Positions 1-6,625 of a DNA stretch of 64,000 nucleotides are shown here, in pieces. Every line of letters starts with the position of its first letter. Position 1 is the first letter of the stretch. The position numbers and the translations under genes are program-made. Under the pieces are notes generated by a model, which did not search any database, had not been told where the DNA came from, and was given only the letters and a program-made list of their open reading frames with translations. The DNA comes from CAG-217 sp963642245. Lineage in GTDB: Bacteria; Bacillota; Clostridia; Oscillospirales; Acutalibacteraceae. The DNA lies in the NCBI GenBank assembly GCA_963642245.1, contig CAVIFY010000003.1:31513-95512 (forward strand), given 5' to 3'.

Positions 1-1274
1 CCCAGCGCCCGGCTCTCCCGGTCCGCCAAGAAATCGCCCACCAGCTGGGCCGGTGCCCGGTAATCGCCCCCGCCCAGGGCAAAGGCGTTTTGCTCGATCT
101 CTCGCTGATAATACATACCCGCCAGCGGATGGTCCGAGGGGAAGTCCACCGGGTCGATACCCACCAGCAGCGCCGAGTTGGCGTTCTCTCCGTCCCGGGC
201 CAGAGTGCTCATACCGTTGACGATCACGCCGCCCTTTTCGCTGGCGGCGGCCACCACCGTGCCCCCCGGGCACATACAAAAGGTGTACGCCCCCCGCTGG
301 TGCAAACCGTGGCAGCTGAGCTTGTAATCCGCGGCCCCCAGTTTCGGGTGACCGGCAAAGGCGCCGTACTGGGCCTTGTCGATCAACTTTTGGGGGTGCT
401 CAATGCGGGCGCCCACGCTAAAGGGCTTTTGGATGATTTGCGCGCCGTTTTTATACAGCATTTCCACCGTGTCCCGGGCGCTGTGGCCGATAGCCAGGAT
501 CACCGCGTCCGTTTCCAGATCCACCGACTGCCCCAAATGGCTGTAAGTGACCCCGTGGATAAAGCCGTTGGCTAAGATCAGATTTTCCAGCCGGCATTCC
601 AGGCGCACCTCGCCCCCCAGCTGTTCGATTTTTTTGCGAATATTCTGCACCACCACAGCCAATCGGTCCGTGCCGATATGGGGCTTGGCGGCGTATAAGA
701 TCTCCTCCGGCGCACCGGCCTCGTACAGTTCTTGCAGCACCTCACGAATAAAGGGGCTTTTAATGCCGGTGGTCAGCTTGCCGTCGGAGAAAGTACCGGC
801 ACCGCCTTCGCCGAACTGCACATTGCTCTCCTCATTGAGAATATGCTGCTGCCAAAAGGCGTTCACATCCTGCTGGCGGCGCTGAATATCCTTGCCCCGC
901 TCCAACACAATGGGGCGCAGCCCCGCCTTGGCTAAAATCAGACCGGCAAACATACCCGCCGGGCCAAAGCCCACCACCACCGGGCGAAAAGCGGACTGCC
1001 GCCGGTTCACCGGCAGAGTGTACTTGTATTCCTCCGCCGCCTTGGCCTTAGGCGAGCGGCAGCGGCGCAGCACCTGGGCCTCGTCCAGACCCAGGGTCAC
1101 ATCCACCGTATAAGAGAAGTGCACATCGTCCTTTTTGCGGGCGTCCACACTCTTCTTAAAAATCGTCAATTTTTCAATATATTTCGGGTCGGTGCGCAGC
1201 ACCTTGCCCGCCTTTTTGCGCAGCAGGCTCTCGTCCTCGTCCAGCTCCAGGCGCAACTCACTTACTCGTATCAT
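1..1274 (-). CDS. FAD-dependent oxidoreductase, large two-domain type (partial, 3' end outside window)
   Basis: At least 424 residues are visible; the C-terminus lies beyond the left edge. An N-terminal domain of about 90 residues (starting MIRVSELRLELDED) precedes a Rossmann dinucleotide-binding loop VVVGFGPAGMFAGL, followed by VLERG and the segment QFGEGGAGTFSDGKL that is typical of the NAD(P)/FAD-dependent dehydrogenase family of about 530 residues found widely in Firmicutes. Substrate is not known for the family. The ATG at 1272-1274 is preceded by GGAGAAG and overlaps the end of the upstream oxidoreductase gene by 17 bases, so the two are translationally linked. Family assignment is firm, function is not. 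Confidence 0.85.
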   Translation of the reverse strand, partial: MIRVSELRLELDEDESLLRKKAGKVLRTDPKYIEKLTIFKKSVDARKKDDVHFSYTVDVTLGLDEAQVLRRCRSPKAKAAEEYKYTLPVNRRQSAFRPVVVGFGPAGMFAGLILAKAGLRPIVLERGKDIQRRQQDVNAFWQQHILNEESNVQFGEGGAGTFSDGKLTTGIKSPFIREVLQELYEAGAPEEILYAAKPHIGTDRLAVVVQNIRKKIEQLGGEVRLECRLENLILANGFIHGVTYSHLGQSVDLETDAVILAIGHSARDTVEMLYKNGAQIIQKPFSVGARIEHPQKLIDKAQYGAFAGHPKLGAADYKLSCHGLHQRGAYTFCMCPGGTVVAAASEKGGVIVNGMSTLARDGENANSALLVGIDPVDFPSDHPLAGMYYQREIEQNAFALGGGDYRAPAQLVGDFLADRESRAL

Positions 1275-2370
1275 TCTGCTTCTCCACCATCTGCCCGGCG
1301 GCCGCCAAACCGCTGTAAAAGGCAAAATTCAAATTATAACCGCCGCAGGGCTGCTGCTCGTCCAGCACCTCGCCCACAATATACAAACCGGGCACCTGCC
1401 GAGAGGCAAAGCCCTCCAACTCCCGCCGGGGCACACCGCCGCCGGTGATCTGGGCAAAGGCATAGCCCTTGGTGCCGGTAACGATCAGCTGCCAGTGCTT
1501 GGCGATCTGCACCAGCCGGGCCGGGTCGCCCGCCGCCTGTTTTTCCAGGATCTCCGTCACCTCTGCGCTAAGGATCCCCCGCAGGGAACCGAACTGCCGC
1601 AAGTAAGATAGCAACTGGCTTTCGCTCCACTCCGGGATCAGATCCAGCACCGCGCAGCACTTTTGCGGCCGGGGGCGGGCAAAGTTCTGCCCCGCCGCCC
1701 AGCTTACATCCATCACCGCAATGCCGGACAGACCGTAATCGGTAAACAGCACTTCGCCCCGGCTCTCCGCCACCCTTTCGCCGTCCAAAGTGACGGCAAC
1801 CGTGGCTCGGGTGCGCTGCCCTTTGAGCTTGCGGGGGTATTTGCTGGAGGAGGTCAGCTGCACCAGCGCCGGGTACAGGGGCGTGCAGCTGTGGCCCAGG
1901 TCTTGCAGCAGGGCATAACCGCTGCCGTCGCTGCCCAGGGCCGGTTGGGCCTGCCCGCCGCAGGCCACCACCACCTTGTCGCCGGTAAAGGTGCCCTTAT
2001 CCGTCTGCACCGTAAAGCCGGGCGTGATCTTTTCCACCCGGCAGCCGGTGACCAGGCGCACACCCAGAGTGCGGCAGGTATCCAGCAGCAGATTTTGCAC
2101 CGTGGCCGCCCGCAGGCTGTATGGATATATACGCCCCAGGTCCTCCTGCCGGGTCATCAGGCCGAGAGAGGCAAAGAAATCCAGCACCTCACGGCTGTGG
2201 GGCGCGTGGATATTGGTCAAATTGCACCGGCCGTTGCCGGTAGCCAGCAGCTTTTTGCCCGGCAGGTCCAGCCGTTCCAGCACCGTGACCTGCACTGCAG
2301 AGTCCAGCTGCCGCAGCCGTATGGCACAGCACAGCCCCGCCGCGCCGCCGCCCACGATCAGTACCCGCAT
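1258..2370 (-). CDS. NAD(P)/FAD-dependent oxidoreductase, HI0933/BaiN-like family
   Basis: A 370-residue flavoprotein. It opens with the FAD-binding loop LIVGGGAAGLCCAIRL, carries the family hallmark TGNGRCNLTN near residue 60, and ends with the second FAD contact region GLYIVGEVLDEQQPCGGYN. The ATG at 2368-2370 was chosen because AAGGGAGG sits 8 bases upstream and the FAD motif begins three residues in; an upstream in-frame start would add 28 residues of no family character. At 370 residues it is somewhat shorter than the usual 400-420. BaiN relatives have been linked to bile acid reduction, but most members have no proven substrate, so no specific role is assigned. Confidence 0.88.
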   Translation of the reverse strand: MRVLIVGGGAAGLCCAIRLRQLDSAVQVTVLERLDLPGKKLLATGNGRCNLTNIHAPHSREVLDFFASLGLMTRQEDLGRIYPYSLRAATVQNLLLDTCRTLGVRLVTGCRVEKITPGFTVQTDKGTFTGDKVVVACGGQAQPALGSDGSGYALLQDLGHSCTPLYPALVQLTSSSKYPRKLKGQRTRATVAVTLDGERVAESRGEVLFTDYGLSGIAVMDVSWAAGQNFARPRPQKCCAVLDLIPEWSESQLLSYLRQFGSLRGILSAEVTEILEKQAAGDPARLVQIAKHWQLIVTGTKGYAFAQITGGGVPRRELEGFASRQVPGLYIVGEVLDEQQPCGGYNLNFAFYSGLAAAGQMVEKQNDTSK

Positions 2371-2480
2371 ATCTTCGCCTCCCTTATATAGAATATACCT
2401 ATCATAATATATTCCGCCGCCAAATGCAAACAATTCTTGCGCCGGCCCGGGCAAAAGCGGCGTTTATTTTGATTTTCCCC

Positions 2481-2509
2481 TTGACGAACGGGTGCGGTTG
2501 TGGTATAGT
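2481..2509 (+). promoter_or_regulatory. Promoter of the rpmG-secE-nusG operon
   Basis: TTGACG at 2481-2486 and TATAGT at 2504-2509 with a 17-base spacer. It lies about 110 bases before rpmG and points away from the oxidoreductase pair. Confidence 0.75.
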
Positions 2510-2620
2510 GTTTGTACCTCGGTAAGTGGGGTTTTATTTTTTGCCCATTTTTAGGTGCGCATTGCGTGGCGCAACGAGGGAGATTCACACACAATCGAAA
2601 TACAACGGAGGTGCTTATTA

Positions 2621-2770
2621 ATGAGAGTTAAGATTACCTTAGCTTGCACAGAGTGCAAACAGCGCAACTACAACACAATGAAGAACAAGAAGAATACGCC
2701 CGACAGACTTGAGATGAACAAGTACTGCCGTTTCTGCAAAAAGCATACCCTGCACAGAGAAACGAAATAA
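2621..2770 (+). CDS. rpmG: Ribosomal protein L33
   Basis: 49 residues starting MRVKITLACTECKQRNY. The two pairs CTEC and CRFC form the zinc ribbon of the C+ form of bL33, a large-subunit protein near the E site. The ATG at 2621 follows AACGGAGGTG; an upstream in-frame start would add 22 unrelated residues. It is the first gene of the classical rpmG-secE-nusG cluster, which supports the call. Confidence 0.97.
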   Translation: MRVKITLACTECKQRNYNTMKNKKNTPDRLEMNKYCRFCKKHTLHRETK

Positions 2771-2784
2771 CAGGAGGACTGACA

Positions 2785-3180
2785 ATGGCTGACGAAAAGA
2801 AAGCGTCTGCAAAGCCGGAAAAGAGCAGCAAGTCTGCAAAGAAGTCCGACGCCAAGGCAGATAAGTCAAAGGCAAAAAAAGCCAAGAAAAATCCGTTCAA
2901 ATCCATTGGTTCATTCTTCAAAAGCGTAAAATCAGAGGGTAAAAAAGTCGTTTGGTCAGACGGTAAGAGCGTGCTCAAGAACACCCTGACCGTACTGGTA
3001 GTGGTGATCATCGTCGGCGTGTGCATTTATTTGGTAGACACCGGCCTGACCCTGGGTATGAAGGGCATTAAGAGCCTGAAGACCAACAGCGAGACCACCA
3101 CCGCTGCCAGCGAGACCACCACCCAGCAGACCACTGCGGCGGCTTTGGCTGAGGCCACCACCGAGCAGACCACCAAATAA
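2785..3180 (+). CDS. secE: Preprotein translocase subunit SecE with long N- and C-terminal extensions
   Basis: 131 residues, about twice the usual Firmicute SecE. Residues 1-45 are almost only Lys, Ala, Ser and Asp. Then comes the amphipathic helix FKSVKSEGKKVVWSDGKSV, and one membrane helix around residues 70-92 (LTVLVVVIIVGVCIYLV), which together are the conserved SecE core that clamps SecY. After the core there is a Thr/Ala/Glu-rich tail of roughly 30 residues with several TTT runs, which would face the outside of the membrane. Position between rpmG and nusG confirms identity. The tails are not part of the known SecE function. Confidence 0.93.
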   Translation: MADEKKASAKPEKSSKSAKKSDAKADKSKAKKAKKNPFKSIGSFFKSVKSEGKKVVWSDGKSVLKNTLTVLVVVIIVGVCIYLVDTGLTLGMKGIKSLKTNSETTTAASETTTQQTTAAALAEATTEQTTK

Positions 3181-3248
3181 GGACCCGAACGCACGCAGGG
3201 GCTGCGCCCCCATTCGGATCACAGCAATTTACGGAGGTTCTGTTTAGT

Positions 3249-3773
3249 ATGGAAGAAGCAAAATGGTATGTTGCCCACACCTTTTCCGGTTATGAGAACA
3301 AGGTAGCCAGCAACATTGAGACCGTGGTAGAGAACCGCAACCTGCACGACTGGATTCAGGATGTGGTGGTTCCTACCGAGACGGTGGTAGAGATCAAAGA
3401 TGACGGCACCAAAAAGGAAGTGGAGCGCAAGATCTTCCCCGGCTATGTACTCATCAAAATGGTGATGAACGACGACAGCTGGTATGTGGTGCGCAACACC
3501 CGCGGCTGCACCGGCTTTGTCGGCCCGGAGAGCAAGCCCGTCCCCTTAACGGAGGAAGAGGTGCGCAAGCTGGGCGTGGAGAAGGTCACCGTAGAGGTGC
3601 ACTACGCCGTAGGCGATCTGGTCAATGTGATCGACGGCCCGCTGGAGGGCTTCTCCGGCACTGTGGACGCCATCGACATTCCCAACAACAGCGCACAGGT
3701 CACCGTTTCCATGTTTGGGCGCGAGACATCAGTTGATTTTGAGCTTGACCAGCTTGAAAAGGTCAAAGACTAA
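3249..3773 (+). CDS. nusG: Transcription termination/antitermination factor NusG
   Basis: 174 residues. The NGN domain starts EEAKWYVAHTFSGYENKVA and includes the segment FPGYVLIKM that contacts the RNA polymerase clamp region; the C-terminal KOW domain starts near residue 125 (VGDLVNVIDGPLEGFSGTV). Length and order are standard. The ATG at 3249 follows ACGGAGG. NusG couples transcription to pausing, Rho or ribosomes. Confidence 0.98.
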   Translation: MEEAKWYVAHTFSGYENKVASNIETVVENRNLHDWIQDVVVPTETVVEIKDDGTKKEVERKIFPGYVLIKMVMNDDSWYVVRNTRGCTGFVGPESKPVPLTEEEVRKLGVEKVTVEVHYAVGDLVNVIDGPLEGFSGTVDAIDIPNNSAQVTVSMFGRETSVDFELDQLEKVKD

Positions 3774-3878
3774 CATCAGGTAATACGCGGCTTGCCGCTG
3801 ATTATCACCGCTTTTTGCGGTGCGTGGGAGGAGCGCACAGCGCCCCGCCAATGACCACAATTTAGGAGGAAAATTATT

Positions 3879-4304
3879 ATGGCACAGAAGGTAGTAGGTT
3901 TAATTAAACTTCAGATCCCGGCCGGTAAGGCGACCCCTGCCCCCCCGGTTGGTCCGGCTCTCGGTCAGCACGGTGTAAACATCGTGGCTTTCACCAAGGA
4001 CTTTAACGAGAGAACCAAGAACGACGCCGGCCTGATCATTCCCGTAGTGATCACCGTTTATGAGGATCGTTCTTTCACTTTCATCACCAAGACCCCGCCC
4101 GCAGCCGTTCTTATCAAGAAGGCTTGCGGCATTGACAAGGCTTCCGGCGTTCCCAACAAGAACAAGGTAGCCACCATCACCAAGGAGCAGGTCCAGAAGA
4201 TCGCTGAGACCAAGATGCCCGACCTGAACGCAGCTTCTCTGGAGGCCGCTATGTCCATGATCGCCGGCACTGCTCGCAGCATGGGTATTGTAGTAGAAGA
4301 CTGA
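3879..4304 (+). CDS. rplK: Ribosomal protein L11
   Basis: 141 residues, standard length. It starts MAQKVVGLIKLQIPAGKA and contains PAPPVGPALGQHGVNI, the proline-rich N-terminal part that binds elongation factors and, in other bacteria, RelA and thiopeptides. The C-terminal rRNA-binding domain ends with GTARSMGIVVED. ATG at 3879 follows TAGGAGG. It forms the base of the L7/L12 stalk together with 23S rRNA. Confidence 0.98.
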   Translation: MAQKVVGLIKLQIPAGKATPAPPVGPALGQHGVNIVAFTKDFNERTKNDAGLIIPVVITVYEDRSFTFITKTPPAAVLIKKACGIDKASGVPNKNKVATITKEQVQKIAETKMPDLNAASLEAAMSMIAGTARSMGIVVED

Positions 4305-4352
4305 GTCCCTTGTGGGAGGAAAGATCCGATTAACCACTGGAGGTAATTTGTA

Positions 4353-5057
4353 ATGAAACACGGAAAGAAATATGTGGACGGCGCCAAGCTGGTAGACCGC
4401 TCCAATCTGTATGATACCGCTGAGGCTCTTGACCTGGCTGTTAAGACCGCCACAGCTAAATTTGACGAGACCATTGAGGCACACATTCGCCTGGGCGTTG
4501 ACTCCCGTCACGCCGATCAGCAGGTGCGTGGCGCCGTGGTGCTGCCCAACGGCACCGGTAAAACCGTGCGCGTGGCCGTATTCGCGAAGGGCGACCTGGC
4601 TAAGGCTGCTACCGAGGCCGGCGCAGACATCGTTGGCGACGCTGACCTGGTAGAGAAGATCCAGGGCGGCTGGATGGACTTTGATGTGGCCGTTGCCAGC
4701 CCGGATATGATGGGCTTTGTTGGTCGTTTGGGTAAAGTGCTGGGCCCCCGCGGTCTGATGCCCTCTCCCAAGGCCGGCACCGTGACCATGGATGTGGCCA
4801 AGGCTGTGACCGAGGCTAAGGCCGGTAAGATCGAGTACCGTCTGGACAAGACCAACATCATTCACTGCCCCATCGGCAAGGCTTCCTTTGGGCAGGAGAA
4901 GCTGCTGGAGAACTTCAACGCGCTGCTGGACGCCATCATCAAGGCAAAGCCGGCTGCACTGAAGGGCCAGTACATTAAGTCCGTTGCCGTGGCTTCCACC
5001 ATGGGTCCCGGCGTGCGTATCAACCCCAACAAAGTTGGTACTGTTTCTGCTCAATAA
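4353..5057 (+). CDS. rplA: Ribosomal protein L1
   Basis: 234 residues, standard length. The two-domain uL1 protein is recognised by KKYVDGAKLVDRSNLYD at the start, GPRGLMPSPKAGTV in the middle and the end MGPGVRINPNKVGTVSAQ. It binds 23S rRNA at the L1 stalk and often represses its own operon. It follows rplK by 48 bases with its own GGAGGTAAT site. A new promoter begins just after its stop. Confidence 0.98.
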   Translation: MKHGKKYVDGAKLVDRSNLYDTAEALDLAVKTATAKFDETIEAHIRLGVDSRHADQQVRGAVVLPNGTGKTVRVAVFAKGDLAKAATEAGADIVGDADLVEKIQGGWMDFDVAVASPDMMGFVGRLGKVLGPRGLMPSPKAGTVTMDVAKAVTEAKAGKIEYRLDKTNIIHCPIGKASFGQEKLLENFNALLDAIIKAKPAALKGQYIKSVAVASTMGPGVRINPNKVGTVSAQ

Positions 5058-5068
5058 GTTTTTGGGTA

Positions 5069-5097
5069 TTGACAAGGCCCGCGCCTTGTGTTAAAAT
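5069..5097 (+). promoter_or_regulatory. Promoter of rplJ-rplL
   Basis: Consensus TTGACA at 5069-5074, 17-base spacer, TAAAAT at 5092-5097. It separates rplJ-rplL transcription from rplK-rplA and feeds the leader RNA described next. Confidence 0.85.
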
Positions 5098-5104
5098 ACT
5101 ATCG

Positions 5105-5245
5105 CTGTTCAGCCAAAGACAGCAGGTGCCGTTTGGCGTAAGTTGATCGCCTGCCGAGGAATGAATGTGCATGGTTCGCACCCTGCGGTGCAATATCTAT
5201 GTCATTTTTGTGCATTCCGAGGTACATCGGAATGCACTTTTTGTT
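5105..5245 (+). promoter_or_regulatory. L10 (rplJ) leader RNA with intrinsic terminator
   Basis: The transcript starts near 5104 and contains CCAAAGACAGCAGGTG (5113-5128) and CTGCCGAGG (5151-5159), the conserved core of the Firmicute L10 leader bound by the L10-L12 complex. Further hairpins follow (GCACC at 5178-5182 with GGTGC at 5187-5191). The leader ends in a perfect 10-base terminator stem, 5211-5220 with 5227-5236, followed by CTTTTTGTTTT. The arrangement fits autogenous attenuation of rplJ-rplL. The exact antiterminator pairing was not folded. Confidence 0.8.
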
Positions 5246-5304
5246 TTGCTAAACAGCCATAAAGACCGCATTTTGCGGCAAATACTTATGGAGGTTCATG
5301 TTTT

Positions 5305-5883
5305 ATGCCAAGTACAGCAGTTCTTGAAATGAAAAAGCAGCAGGTTGCCGCTCTTTCTGACCGGATCAAGAATTCCTGCGCCGGTGTAGTGGTAGACTAC
5401 AAGGGCATCACTGTGGCCGATGACACCCAGCTGCGTCACGACCTGCGTGAGGCCGGTGTGCACTACACTGTCGTAAAGAACACCATTCTGGGCAGAGCAG
5501 CCGAGGCTGCCGGTCTGGAAGGTCTTGAGCCTGTGTTGGAAGGCACCACCGCCATCGCCACCTGTGACGATGACTATGTGGCATCTGCTCGCATTCTGCA
5601 AAAGTTTGCAGACGGCCACGACAATTTTGCCATTAAGTCCGGTTACCTGGACGGCAAAGTGATCGCTCTGGACGAGGTTATCGCGCTTTCCAAGCTGCCT
5701 TCCAGAGAGGCTATGCTGGCTCAGATCGCAAGTCTTGTTGTTGAGCCCATCGCCTGCATTGCCCGTGCCGTTGCAGCACTGGAAGAAAAGGGCGGTGCAA
5801 CACCCGTCGCTGCAGAAGCTGAAGAGGCTCCCGCAGAGGCTGCTCCCGCTGAGGAAGCACATGCTGAAGAAACAGCAGAATAA
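5305..5883 (+). CDS. rplJ: Ribosomal protein L10
   Basis: 192 residues. The core (MPSTAVLEMKKQQVAALSDR, then the segment VDYKGITVADDTQLRHDLR) is the rRNA-binding part of uL10 that anchors the stalk; the C-terminal helix binds L7/L12 dimers. The last 25 residues are a Glu/Ala-rich tail, seen in a number of Clostridia. ATG at 5305 follows TGGAGG. Preceded by the L10 leader and followed after 35 bases by rplL. Confidence 0.97.
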   Translation: MPSTAVLEMKKQQVAALSDRIKNSCAGVVVDYKGITVADDTQLRHDLREAGVHYTVVKNTILGRAAEAAGLEGLEPVLEGTTAIATCDDDYVASARILQKFADGHDNFAIKSGYLDGKVIALDEVIALSKLPSREAMLAQIASLVVEPIACIARAVAALEEKGGATPVAAEAEEAPAEAAPAEEAHAEETAE

Positions 5884-5918
5884 TTTAATTTTTATTATAA
5901 TTTACGGAGGTAATTATC

Positions 5919-6296
5919 ATGGCAACCGAGAAAATCACTGCTATTGTAGATTCCATCGCAGAACTGAGCGTTCTGGAGCTTAAAGAGCTCAAGGAAACAA
6001 TCGAAGAGACCTTTGGCGTTACTGCTGCCGCAGTCGCCGTTGCAGCTGCTCCCGCTGAGGGTGGCGCCGCTGCTGCTGACGAGAAGACCGAGTTTGATGT
6101 TGTGCTGACCGATGTTGGCGCCAACAAGATCCAGGTGATCAAGGCCGTTCGTGAGGCTACCGGCCTGGGCCTGAAGGAAGCTAAGGCTATCGTTGACGGC
6201 GCTCCCGCTACCGTTAAGGAAGCAATGCCCACCGCTGACGCTGAGGCTCTGAAGGCTAAGCTGGCTGAGGCCGGCGCTACCGTTGAGCTGAAATAA
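5919..6296 (+). CDS. rplL: Ribosomal protein L7/L12
   Basis: 125 residues. An N-terminal dimerisation helix, an Ala/Gly-rich hinge (residues about 36-52) and the C-terminal factor-binding domain EKTEFDVVLTDVGANKIQVI through GLGLKEAKAIVDGAP are all present. It recruits translation factors on the stalk. The ATG at 5919 follows ACGGAGG. A strong terminator follows 19 bases after the stop, so rpoBC is not part of this operon here. Confidence 0.98.
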   Translation: MATEKITAIVDSIAELSVLELKELKETIEETFGVTAAAVAVAAAPAEGGAAAADEKTEFDVVLTDVGANKIQVIKAVREATGLGLKEAKAIVDGAPATVKEAMPTADAEALKAKLAEAGATVELK

Positions 6297-6315
6297 GTTC
6301 ACGCCAAGCAACTTG

Positions 6316-6347
6316 CACGGACACGCGTATGCGTGTCCGTGTTTTTT
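6316..6347 (+). terminator. Intrinsic terminator after rplL
   Basis: Perfect 11-base stem, 6316-6326 with 6331-6341 (CACGGACACGC), loop GTAT, then six T. Confidence 0.92.
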
Positions 6348-6379
6348 GTTTTGATATATCCGACGCATTTTGTTTCTTG

Positions 6380-6551
6380 CAGTGCGGAGAGATGTCGCAC
6401 AGCGACAAAGAGGATAAAATAATCGGCCCGATGTGGGCATCGGGCCCTACATTTTGTTGATTTATTGAAATAAATTTTGTAGGGTGCGATGCCCACATCG
6501 CACCGCACAAAAAATCAAAACAATCGTAGGGCGGGGGCTTGCTCCCGCCGC
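6380..6551. repeat. Intergenic palindrome island 1
   Basis: Non-coding stretch between rplL and the GH3 gene. It holds a short GATGTCGC/GCGACA hairpin module at 6381-6413, a GATG...CATC module in reverse at 6424-6450 and again forward at 6479-6505, and a GGGGGC-TTGC-TCCC module at 6526-6551. The two GATG modules face each other across an AT-rich spacer with TTGATTTATTGAA. The same modules recur in six other gaps of this window. Confidence 0.8.
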
Positions 6552-6565
6552 TTTTCCGGTTGCTA

Positions 6566-6594
6566 TTGTAATTCCCGGCGGAATTTGGTATGAT
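6566..6594 (+). promoter_or_regulatory. Promoter of the GH3 gene
   Basis: TTGTAA at 6566-6571, 17-base spacer, TATGAT at 6589-6594, about 30 bases before the start codon. Confidence 0.65.
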
Positions 6595-6625
6595 GGGCAT
6601 AGATTTTTATTGCGGAGGTACGGTT

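Noticed and set aside
3774..3878. L11 leader RNA before rplK
   Set aside because: A small ACCGC/GCGGT hairpin is present, but no terminator or recognised L11-leader core could be seen.
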